From the NCBI GenBank assembly GCA_044225155.1, contig JBGAJB010000205.1, forward strand, positions 1 to 6,378: a stretch of DNA of 6,378 nt. Reading direction: 5' to 3'. The number at the start of each line of letters is the position of its first letter. The first letter of the stretch is position 1. Below the pieces are notes generated by a model. It worked only from the letters and a program-made list of their open reading frames with translations, made no database searches and was not told where the DNA came from. The translations under genes and the position numbers were made by a program. Shown piece after piece: positions 1 to 6,052 of the stretch. This DNA comes from CAYMBL01 sp044225155 (lineage in GTDB: Bacteria > Planctomycetota > Phycisphaerae > UBA1845 > Fen-1342).

Positions 1-762
1 GCCGCTCGGGCAGTGTCCCGCGCCGCAAACGTCGGCTGGGCAACCGACGCACAGGCCGGCCGTGAACGAGTCCATCATCGAATGGAATTCGTACACCTGC
101 ACGCCGTTGACGCGGATCGCGAAATCCGTGCCGATCGGGAACGTTTCCGCCATTCCCATTCCGCCCGCGCGCCACACAAACTTCAACGTGCCCGGATCGC
201 GGCCCGCACCAGGGAAGAAATCGGCCGAGAGAATCTGTCGCGTCCAGAAAATCGGCCCGGCGAACTTCAGCGTGGCGGCGTTGTCGGTCGAGATGCTGTC
301 GGGCAAGGCCCCCGGCGCGGGCCGCAGAATCACCGTGATCTCGTCGTCGGGCGTCAGATCAATATCGTTGAACAGCGTCGTCAGTGGCAGCGAACGGCAG
401 TCGCATTCCCCGGCCACGCAAAACAGATCGTTCGCGAGGCCGTCGATGGTGACATTTCCGCAACTACCCGCACACGAGCCGGCCCCACAGATGCCGCTGC
501 CCGGTGCAAGTGTCGCGGGGGTCGTGGTCGTCGCGATGAGCGACCCGTTCACGAGCAGATCAAAGCTCGTTCCCAGATTCGCAAACGTGCTGTTGGTCGC
601 GACGCTCAAGCTCCAATTCAGATAGACATCCTGCAGCCCCGACCCGCTCGCCGCGTCCAACACGGCCAGCCGCTCCGCCCGCCGATTATGCCCTTGCGCC
701 CAGACGCTCGCCGCTGCCATTCCAATCAGGACCGCCATGCCGATTTTTCGGTTCGTACACAT
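1..762 (-). CDS. Secreted Cys-rich protein with an internal duplication (3' end beyond window)
   Basis: The reading frame is open from the ATG at 762-760 to the left edge, giving 254 residues with no stop, so the C-terminus lies outside the window. The start is supported by an AAGGAG eight bases upstream. Residues 1-22 form a signal peptide: basic n-region (NRK), hydrophobic stretch to about residue 20, likely cleavage at VWA|Q. The mature part has two related segments about 147 residues apart: GTSFDLLVNG (64-73) matches GTDFAIRVNG (211-220), and each is followed by a cluster holding CGAGxC (92-97 and 246-251). Cysteines fall at 92, 97, 101, 115, 120, 122 and at 238, 241, 246, 251, as expected for disulfides in an exported protein. 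I do not recognise the family. It is probably a surface or extracellular protein built of repeated beta-rich domains. It is transcribed divergently from the amidase operon. Confidence 0.85.
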   Translation of the reverse strand, partial: MCTNRKIGMAVLIGMAAASVWAQGHNRRAERLAVLDAASGSGLQDVYLNWSLSVATNSTFANLGTSFDLLVNGSLIATTTTPATLAPGSGICGAGSCAGSCGNVTIDGLANDLFCVAGECDCRSLPLTTLFNDIDLTPDDEITVILRPAPGALPDSISTDNAATLKFAGPIFWTRQILSADFFPGAGRDPGTLKFVWRAGGMGMAETFPIGTDFAIRVNGVQVYEFHSMMDSFTAGLCVGCPADVCGAGHCPSG

Positions 763-770
763 TCTTCACG

Positions 771-776
771 CTCCTT
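771..776 (-). promoter_or_regulatory. Shine-Dalgarno site of the Cys-rich secreted protein
   Basis: On the minus strand AAGGAG lies eight bases before the ATG at 762-760. This is ideal spacing and the only strong ribosome-binding site in the window, and it fixes the start of the partial gene to the left. Confidence 0.8.
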
Positions 777-851
777 CTCAGCTTCCACGGCCACACCTCG
801 CGGCCGCCCCGAACCGTGAAAGCGTCATCCGCGGGCGTTTCCGGCGCGCTT

Positions 852-881
852 TTGAAAAAAAAAGTTGGGCGGGGGTACGCT
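852..881 (+). promoter_or_regulatory. Candidate leaderless promoter of the amidase-peptidase operon
   Basis: TTGAAA (852-857) resembles a -35 box and runs into an A9 tract (855-863). TACGCT (876-881) fits the TANNNT form of a -10 box, 18 bases downstream. The amidase ATG starts at 888, six bases after this element, where transcription would be expected to begin, so the mRNA may have no leader. This agrees with the lack of a convincing AGGAGG site; a G-run at 871-875 is the only alternative. The -10 box matches TATAAT at only three of six positions, so this is tentative. Confidence 0.3.
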
Positions 882-887
882 GAGCGC

Positions 888-1895
888 ATGAATCCGCGTT
901 GGTCGCGAACAGTGTCGCTTGGAGTTTCGTCCGTATTGGGACTGTTGTGGCTGGGGCTAATGACCGGCTGCGCGTCCTCCCATTTCGGAAAACCCGGACA
1001 GCCCGCCCCGCGTCTCGGCGATGAAATCATGGTGTGCGGCCGGATGTTCCACACCGGCACGCGCGTCGTGCTTTGGACTGACCCCGGCGGCTACGACGCT
1101 TACCGCGTCGAATGTCGCTTCGCCCCGCAGCGCGCGAACCCCAGCGCGCCGGTCGCCGACGGCCCTGCCCGCTATGGATCCTGGCGACGCGGACTGCCGG
1201 ATGAGCTCGCCACGCGCGTTCAAACGCACGGCTGGCGCGTGGAAGACCTCCAACAGCAGGTCACGCAGTTCGTGCTGCACTACGACGCCTGCGGCTCGTC
1301 GCGCCGCTGCTTTGAGGTCTTGCAGGACGTGCGCGGCCTGAGCGTGCATTTCATGCTCGACCTCGACGGCACGATCTACCAGACGCTCGACGCGAAAGAG
1401 CGCGCCTGGCACGCCGGAGAGGCCAACGATCATTCGATCGGCATCGAAATCGCCAACATCGGCGCGTTCGCCGACGCACAGGAGCTGAATGCCTGGTATG
1501 CCCGCGACGCATCCGGCCGCGTGCGAAATCAATTCCCGGCCTCGATGCCCGCGCCGGACTTTCGCGTGGCCGGCTTCGTGCCGCATCCCGCGCGCAATCT
1601 CCCGATCGAGGGCGAAATCAACGGCAGCCGCGTGACCCAGTACGACTTCACGCCCGAGCAGTACAGCGCGCTGGCCCGCCTCACGGCGACGCTCTGCCGC
1701 GTTTTTCCGGAGCTTCGGCTCGACTACCCGCGCGCCGCAGACGGTCACCTGCGAACCACGCCCTTCAGCACCCAGGAACTCGCCGCATACCATGGCCTGC
1801 TGGGACATTGGCACGTGACAACGAACAAGATCGATCCCGGCCCGGCGCTCGACTGGGATCGTCTCATGCGCGACGCGCGGCGGTGCATGCGATGA
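888..1895 (+). CDS. N-acetylmuramoyl-L-alanine amidase lipoprotein (Amidase_2/PGRP fold)
   Basis: This 335-residue lipoprotein probably cleaves the amide bond between N-acetylmuramic acid and L-alanine in peptidoglycan, acting at the envelope. I chose the ATG at 888 because it puts a lipoprotein signal at the N-terminus: basic NPRWSR, a hydrophobic stretch, then MTGC with Cys28 as the lipidated residue (Met at -3 is slightly atypical). The amidase domain spans about 110-335. Visible motifs are VLHYDACGSS (His131, first zinc ligand), SVHFMLDLDGTIYQTLD (His154 nearby), WHAGEANDHSIGIEIANIG (175-192), and GHWHVTTNKIDPGPALDW near the end, giving second zinc ligand His307, Lys314 and third ligand Asp316, as in AmpD and PGRP enzymes. 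About 60 residues (193-255) lie between the IGIEI strand and the last helix, longer than in compact AmpD. Residues 42-70 hold an extra segment, HTGTRVVLWTDPGGYDAY. The stop overlaps the next gene's start. Confidence 0.9.
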   Translation: MNPRWSRTVSLGVSSVLGLLWLGLMTGCASSHFGKPGQPAPRLGDEIMVCGRMFHTGTRVVLWTDPGGYDAYRVECRFAPQRANPSAPVADGPARYGSWRRGLPDELATRVQTHGWRVEDLQQQVTQFVLHYDACGSSRRCFEVLQDVRGLSVHFMLDLDGTIYQTLDAKERAWHAGEANDHSIGIEIANIGAFADAQELNAWYARDASGRVRNQFPASMPAPDFRVAGFVPHPARNLPIEGEINGSRVTQYDFTPEQYSALARLTATLCRVFPELRLDYPRAADGHLRTTPFSTQELAAYHGLLGHWHVTTNKIDPGPALDWDRLMRDARRCMR

Positions 1896-3118
1896 GACGC
1901 TCGATCGCGGCGTTCATTGGCACCCTGGCCTCTGCAACTTTGCCGGCGTGCCTGGTGGGATGTCATTCTCCCGGCCCAACATCACGCCCGACCACCCAGA
2001 CGCGCGCCGCCGCGCCGCCCAGCACGACACTGCCGCCTTCACCGCGCTATGCACCCGCAAACGGAACGCTCGTCATCCATGAGCGCAACGACGATTTCGC
2101 GCCCGGCGGCTTTCAGCACGCCTCGCCGGCCTGCTGCGGAAATCAGGGCGTTTTTCTGCTCGGAGCGGATGCCAACCCGGGTGTGTACGAATCGCCCGTC
2201 ATCGCTGCCGCCCAACCCTTTGACGAGGCCCTGATTTCCTGGAATATCGCCTATCCGCCGGGTGCGGGCGGATTTGTCGAGTTTCGCGTCGGGCGTGCGG
2301 TAGACGGTTTCTGGTCGCCGTGGCTCTACGTCGGCGATTGGGGCAATCACACGACGCCCGACGATCGCGTCATGGTCTTCGATGGTGGCGAGATCGAGGT
2401 CGACTATTTCCGCTCGCCCGAGCACTACGACCGCGCGCAGTATCGCGTCACCGGACTCGCGCCGCACGGCCTGCATCCGCCCACGCTGCGTCGCATGTCA
2501 GTGTGTATGACCGACGAGGCAGCCCGCCCGTCTCGACCGGTCAGCGCGGTGCACGCGACAGCGCCCGTCGCGATCCCCGTGCCGTTTCGAACACAGAAGA
2601 CTTCGGACTCCGCGCTAGCGGGCCGGCTGTGCAGCCCCGCCTCGCTCGCGATGGTGCTCGAGTATCGCGGCGTGCACGACACGACCGAAGCCGTCGCCCG
2701 CCTCTGCTGGGACCCAACCAACGACATCTACGGCGGTTGGCCGCGCAACGTGCAGGCCGCGTTCGAGCTCGGCGTCCCAGGCTATCTCACGCGTTTCACA
2801 AACTTCGCCGAAGCGCAGCGCTGCTTGGCGGCCGGCCAACCCATCGTCGCGTCCATCCGCGTCGAGCGCCCCGGTGAGCTGCGCGGCGCGCCTTATCGCG
2901 TCAGCGATGGCCACTTGCTGGTCATCACGGGCTTCGACGACGCGGGCGACGTCCTGGTGAACGACCCCGCCGGCAACTCCGCCGATAACGGCCAGCTCAC
3001 CTACGCCCGCGACGACATGCGGCATTGCTGGCTGGAAAACGGCGGTGTGGCGTACATCCTGCTTCCGGCGGAGCGTCGCGCAAGCACAGCCCCGCCCGCG
3101 TCAACGATCTCTCGCTGA
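1892..3118 (+). CDS. C39-like (C39_2) cysteine peptidase lipoprotein
   Basis: This 408-residue lipoprotein has a papain-fold peptidase at its C-terminus. The ATG at 1892 overlaps the amidase stop as ATGA, so translation is probably coupled. The start is confirmed by the signal sequence MRRSIAAFIGTLASATLPAC followed by a canonical lipobox LVGC, with Cys24 lipidated. Residues 26-54 are a Pro/Thr/Ala-rich linker. Residues 55-210 form an unassigned beta-rich domain starting HERNDDFAPGGF, with a Cys pair in SPACCGNQGVF. The peptidase domain (about 225-395) shows the full active site: Gln235 in VPFRTQ (oxyanion hole), Cys247 in GRLCSPASLAMVLEY (nucleophile), His341 in SDGHLLVITGF and Asp358 in VNDPAG. 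Some C39_2 members cut peptides or peptidoglycan cross-links; the substrate here is unknown. Pairing with an amidase suggests cell-wall or muropeptide turnover, which is inference. Confidence 0.88.
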   Translation: MRRSIAAFIGTLASATLPACLVGCHSPGPTSRPTTQTRAAAPPSTTLPPSPRYAPANGTLVIHERNDDFAPGGFQHASPACCGNQGVFLLGADANPGVYESPVIAAAQPFDEALISWNIAYPPGAGGFVEFRVGRAVDGFWSPWLYVGDWGNHTTPDDRVMVFDGGEIEVDYFRSPEHYDRAQYRVTGLAPHGLHPPTLRRMSVCMTDEAARPSRPVSAVHATAPVAIPVPFRTQKTSDSALAGRLCSPASLAMVLEYRGVHDTTEAVARLCWDPTNDIYGGWPRNVQAAFELGVPGYLTRFTNFAEAQRCLAAGQPIVASIRVERPGELRGAPYRVSDGHLLVITGFDDAGDVLVNDPAGNSADNGQLTYARDDMRHCWLENGGVAYILLPAERRASTAPPASTISR

Positions 3119-3156
3119 TCATTGCGAACATCGCGGGCTACTTCGCGACGATCAGC
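3114..3156. terminator. Candidate bidirectional terminator between convergent genes
   Basis: Arms 3114-3128 and 3142-3156 can form a 15-bp stem with 13 Watson-Crick pairs, one G-U and one mismatch, closed by a 13-base loop. The plus-strand stop TGA (3116-3118) is in the left arm and the minus-strand stop TAG (3140-3138) is at the loop edge, so the hairpin forms exactly where both transcripts end. No T-run follows on either strand, so it would not be a classic intrinsic terminator; it may instead slow polymerase or protect 3' ends. Confidence 0.45.
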
Positions 3157-3710
3157 CAGTGAAACTCTGTGCTGGAGCGCGATCCGTCCAATCCGCCGCC
3201 CCACACCAGTGCCCGCGCCGGTCGCGTTCCCGCCGCCGGCTCATCAAAGCGCACGGCGGCCATCATGCGGTCGCCCGCTTGCAGCGGCTTCCACGCGAGC
3301 GCCTCCGCGGGAAGATTGAGCGCATACGTAACGCGGCCGCCGGAATTGTCAGCGCTGCGCGACACGGTCGCGCCGCTGAGCGGAACGCGCCGCTGCGAAA
3401 ACTCAAGTTCCAAACGCGGCTCGGCCCCGGGTGTTACGCGCAGTTCGGCGTGCGACTCCGCGCCCTCCCGCGCCAAACCGATCCGCAGCACTCCCTCAGG
3501 CTTCGCGTCGGCCGGCAACTCGATTTCCAGGCGCAGCGCCGATGCCGTCGCGGCGGCCCGCACCTGTCCGAGCGGCGTCGCCTTCCCATCGCCGGCCGCT
3601 ACCAGCCCGCCGATGGGCTCAGCGGCTCCGCCGAGCGCCAGTTTTGCCATCGGTCGCAACGAAATCACGGCGTCGGTCGCAGCCCCATCCATCACGACGC
3701 GCAGCGTCAT
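3138..3710 (-). CDS. CBM9-like C-terminal fragment of a frame-broken secreted protein
   Basis: This 190-residue frame is almost certainly the displaced C-terminus of the gene at 3619-6045, not an independent gene: it has no signal peptide or ribosome site and its first ATG lies in the second copy of a 10-bp repeat. Removing one repeat copy joins it in frame (TSM-TLRVVMDG). Residues 1-45 finish a beta domain begun in the upstream fragment. Residues 55-190 look like a carbohydrate-binding family 9-type sandwich, with LRLEIELP (59-66), LNLPAEALAW, MAAVRFDEP, then RALVWGGGLDG and the closing TEFHWLIV strand. It stops 19 bp from the convergent peptidase gene. It could be made only by reinitiation or a +1 shift, for neither of which I see a signal. 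Confidence 0.7.
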   Translation of the reverse strand: MTLRVVMDGAATDAVISLRPMAKLALGGAAEPIGGLVAAGDGKATPLGQVRAAATASALRLEIELPADAKPEGVLRIGLAREGAESHAELRVTPGAEPRLELEFSQRRVPLSGATVSRSADNSGGRVTYALNLPAEALAWKPLQAGDRMMAAVRFDEPAAGTRPARALVWGGGLDGSRSSTEFHWLIVAK

Positions 3711-6045
3711 CGAACGTCATCGAAGTCGGAGCGAAGTCGCGATCGCCACTTCGCGTCAGAACCAACTCCTGTCGAATCGTCTCGCCCGCCGTCCCCTTCA
3801 GCGTGCGCGTCTTCACGTCGCTGCGGATCGGACTCGTATCCGGCAGTAGAACCTGCACATACGCATCGCCGAACGAGCGCGGCGGCGTCACCTCGAGCGC
3901 GACTTTCGTCTCGCCCGGCCCGCACGGCACGATGGACGGCACGTTGATCCACGGCTTCTCGAAACGAATCTGCGGCTGGTCGTAGGCCCTGTCAGTCTGC
4001 AACGACACGAAAAACGGCGCAGTCGGCGCCACGATCAGCGGCGGATCCGTGGGCGTCGCCCCCATCGGCAGCAGGCGGTAGTCGAGGATGTAAACCTCGC
4101 CGTCCGCCGTCGCGCGCGGCGCGAGCAGCGCCGGCGGAGTCTGTCCGTTCCGCGGGATCAGCACTCCGACCTGCCGGCCGCCGGAAAGGAATATCGCCGA
4201 TTCAAACTCGGCCGGCGCGCCGGGGATGGGCCCGGCATACGGCAGGCCGGAGAGCAAATGCACGAGCGTGGCGAACGAGCGCGCCGTGGTGCGCGGGCTG
4301 AAATCGCGCCGCAGTAATCCATGCTGCAAGTCGTGTCGGCGCGGATCGTCGCTGTCGTCGCGCAACTCGTCCCAAATGACGGAACCCACTCCCACCGCGG
4401 CGGCGCGCAGATAGAACCGCGCCAGCCCGATCGCATCCGCAGCCGATCCCGGCCCGGCCAGCGGTTCGGCGGTGTGCTCCCAGATCGTGGATTCGCTCCA
4501 CTTCTGTTTCGTGTTTTCGGCAAAACGCTGTAGTGACGCCGTGGATTCTTCCGGCCGGCCGGGCGCCGTCCAGGCCGTCAGGGCGCCTCCGGTGTTTTCC
4601 GGGCCGGCGGTCTTCTCCTCGACATCGATCGGAGGCGAAACGATCCGCACATTCTTTTGGATCGCGGTCAGCGCCTCCTGCAAAGTCTGGATGGCTTTGT
4701 CGCGCTCCGCGCCGGCTTTGGGAATGCCCGCGTCGACCGGTTCGTAGAGTTGCACGCGCGTTCCGCAATGTCGCACAAGACTCTCGAGCACTTTCTGTTG
4801 TTGTTCCAGCGTCGGCGCTCCATTGATCCAGGCGGGCGGCTCGGAAAGCGCAAGCAGCACGCCGATGTCGGATTTCACGAGCACGTCGAGCGCTCGGTCC
4901 AGCGCCGCAAATTCGAACGTCCCCGCTTGCGGTTCGACGGTGCCCCACGGCAGATCGAGCGCCAGCAACTGCACCCCCAGTTCCCGCGCCAGCTGCAATT
5001 CGAGCGTCTGGTCGTACCACGGTTCGCGCAGCAAATCCGCCCGCACGCCGAAAAAGAGCGAGCGCCCGCGCGAGACCGCGCGGTTGCTCGGCATCACGGC
5101 GATGGTCGTTTCGAATTCGGCGGACTGCGACGCGTTGCGTTCGCGGACCTTCGCGACCAGCCGGTACAGCCCGGGCTCGTCGAATCGCTGCCCGAAATCG
5201 ACATTCTGCCGGGCGCGATAGTCCGGACCGCTGGATTGCAGCGTGAGCGAATTCTGCGTCGCCGCAAATTCGGTGCCGTCGCCGCGTACCCAGTTGAGGT
5301 TGATGACGAAGTCCAGCTTGCGCGTGCGCGACAGGTTTTCGATCCGCAGCGCCGCCTGCACCGGCACGCCCGGCTCGTACAGATGCGTCGGCTGATCCAG
5401 CAGGAAATCGCCGGCGATCACATGAGCCGAGGGAACGCGATGCTCCACCTCCAGATCATCCAGCAGCAACGTGCGCTTTCCCGATCCGCTGCTCTCCACG
5501 CGCAGCCCGACGAACTCAAGCGGCCAGAGCGGCGCGGCCTGCGCGGCGGGCGTTCCGCCGACGCGCACGAGTTTGTCGTTCGAAAGCGGCGACGTCAGTC
5601 GCACCCACTTCTGCTGCGCGGAGAACGGCACGCCGGCCGTTTCGAAAAAATCGCCGCGCGAGTCCTGCACGCGAAAGTGCACGGCCCCGCTGCTGTCCTG
5701 CGGCCAGATGTGAATCGCGGCCTTTTCCGCCGAAGCCAGCGGCGTGCTCAACCGAAATACCAGGTTGCAAACGACGGAAACATTCGGCGAAGTCGCGCCA
5801 AGCTCCAGCGCCAGCGCGTTCTGCCCGCGCGCCGGAACCGACCGCCAGCGCAGCGCGCAATCGGCCGGCGAGATGTTCTGCGTCGCGCCGAGCCGCACGG
5901 CCACGGAGTCGTTTTCGAAGTCAGCCAGCACGGTCACAATCGGCTCGTCGGCCGGACTCGGGCGCGCCGCGAGCACCCCGAAAGACCAGATGAGCAGCGC
6001 CGCCGCCGCGTTTCCGAGCGGGCCGAAGCGCATTCGATGGGGCAT
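3619..6045 (-). CDS. Secreted protein with GH-A-like TIM barrel, truncated by frameshift
   Basis: This 808-residue frame has a signal peptide (basic MPHRMRF, hydrophobic AAAALLIWSFGVLAA, likely cut near PSPA|DEP). I chose the ATG at 6045 because it opens this signal and sits 7 bp after the upstream stop; the ATG at 6033 is possible and the frame back to 6258 overlaps the upstream gene. Domains: jelly-roll, carbohydrate-binding-like (about 35-204, ending LLLDDLEVEH); Ig-like (205-319); clan GH-A-like barrel (327-604) with LDLPWGTVEPQAGTFEF, LLALSEPPAW, SVIWDELRDD and GLLRRDFSP; then beta domains. At the usual WNEP acid/base site it reads YEPVDAG (434-440), with Ala439 where Glu is expected, so hydrolysis is doubtful. 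After Thr777 a 10-bp duplication shifts the frame; the last 31 residues are out-of-frame, Arg/Asp-rich and end at TGA 3621-3619. The ancestral product would be 965 residues. Confidence 0.8.
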   Translation of the reverse strand: MPHRMRFGPLGNAAAALLIWSFGVLAARPSPADEPIVTVLADFENDSVAVRLGATQNISPADCALRWRSVPARGQNALALELGATSPNVSVVCNLVFRLSTPLASAEKAAIHIWPQDSSGAVHFRVQDSRGDFFETAGVPFSAQQKWVRLTSPLSNDKLVRVGGTPAAQAAPLWPLEFVGLRVESSGSGKRTLLLDDLEVEHRVPSAHVIAGDFLLDQPTHLYEPGVPVQAALRIENLSRTRKLDFVINLNWVRGDGTEFAATQNSLTLQSSGPDYRARQNVDFGQRFDEPGLYRLVAKVRERNASQSAEFETTIAVMPSNRAVSRGRSLFFGVRADLLREPWYDQTLELQLARELGVQLLALDLPWGTVEPQAGTFEFAALDRALDVLVKSDIGVLLALSEPPAWINGAPTLEQQQKVLESLVRHCGTRVQLYEPVDAGIPKAGAERDKAIQTLQEALTAIQKNVRIVSPPIDVEEKTAGPENTGGALTAWTAPGRPEESTASLQRFAENTKQKWSESTIWEHTAEPLAGPGSAADAIGLARFYLRAAAVGVGSVIWDELRDDSDDPRRHDLQHGLLRRDFSPRTTARSFATLVHLLSGLPYAGPIPGAPAEFESAIFLSGGRQVGVLIPRNGQTPPALLAPRATADGEVYILDYRLLPMGATPTDPPLIVAPTAPFFVSLQTDRAYDQPQIRFEKPWINVPSIVPCGPGETKVALEVTPPRSFGDAYVQVLLPDTSPIRSDVKTRTLKGTAGETIRQELVLTRSGDRDFAPTSMTFDDAARRDGWGCDRRRDFVATDGKTGARRSR
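3705..3724. repeat. Perfect 10-bp tandem duplication breaking the barrel gene
   Basis: CGTCATCGAA occurs twice back to back (3705-3714 and 3715-3724). Ten is not a multiple of three, so the second copy shifts the minus-strand gene by one base. Deleting one copy reads DFAPTSMTLRVVMDG and joins both frames without a stop. An 8-base near-tandem repeat, CGAAGTCG at 3721-3728 and 3732-3739, lies directly alongside, so the spot may be prone to slippage. Confidence 0.9.
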
Positions 6046-6052
6046 GGCGGGG

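Larger units (their letters stand above)
763..887. other. Divergent intergenic region
   Basis: This 125-bp gap separates two genes reading away from each other and must hold both promoters. It contains the AAGGAG of the left gene, a NotI-type palindrome GCGGCCGC (800-807), a weak stem CGGCC/GGCCG (788-792 with 802-806), outer arms CACGG/CCGTG (786-790 with 814-818) and an A9 tract (855-863). No clear promoter is visible for the leftward gene. An in-frame ATG at 816 could extend the amidase by 24 residues, but it would put a charged, non-signal segment ahead of the lipoprotein signal, so I treat this stretch as non-coding. Confidence 0.6.

Noticed and set aside
800..807. GCGGCCGC palindrome as a regulator binding site
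   Set aside because: An isolated 8-bp GC palindrome is easily expected by chance in DNA this GC-rich and has no paired half-site nearby.
13..819. Plus-strand open frames of 268 and 187 codons at the left end
   Set aside because: The minus strand has a signal peptide, an AAGGAG site and an internally repeated protein here; the plus-strand products are Arg-rich with no recognisable features.
957..1814. Minus-strand open frame of 285 codons opposite the amidase
   Set aside because: Antisense shadow: the plus strand carries a complete amidase active site.
3621..3716. Programmed ribosomal frameshifting to join the two barrel-gene frames
   Set aside because: A +1 shift would be needed between 3716 and 3621, but I see no slippery run or rare-codon/stop arrangement; the exact 10-bp duplication explains the break better.
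3045..3947. Plus-strand open frame of 300 codons crossing the convergent region
   Set aside because: It overlaps the peptidase end out of frame and lies opposite the CBM9-like fragment; its composition is typical of a shadow frame.
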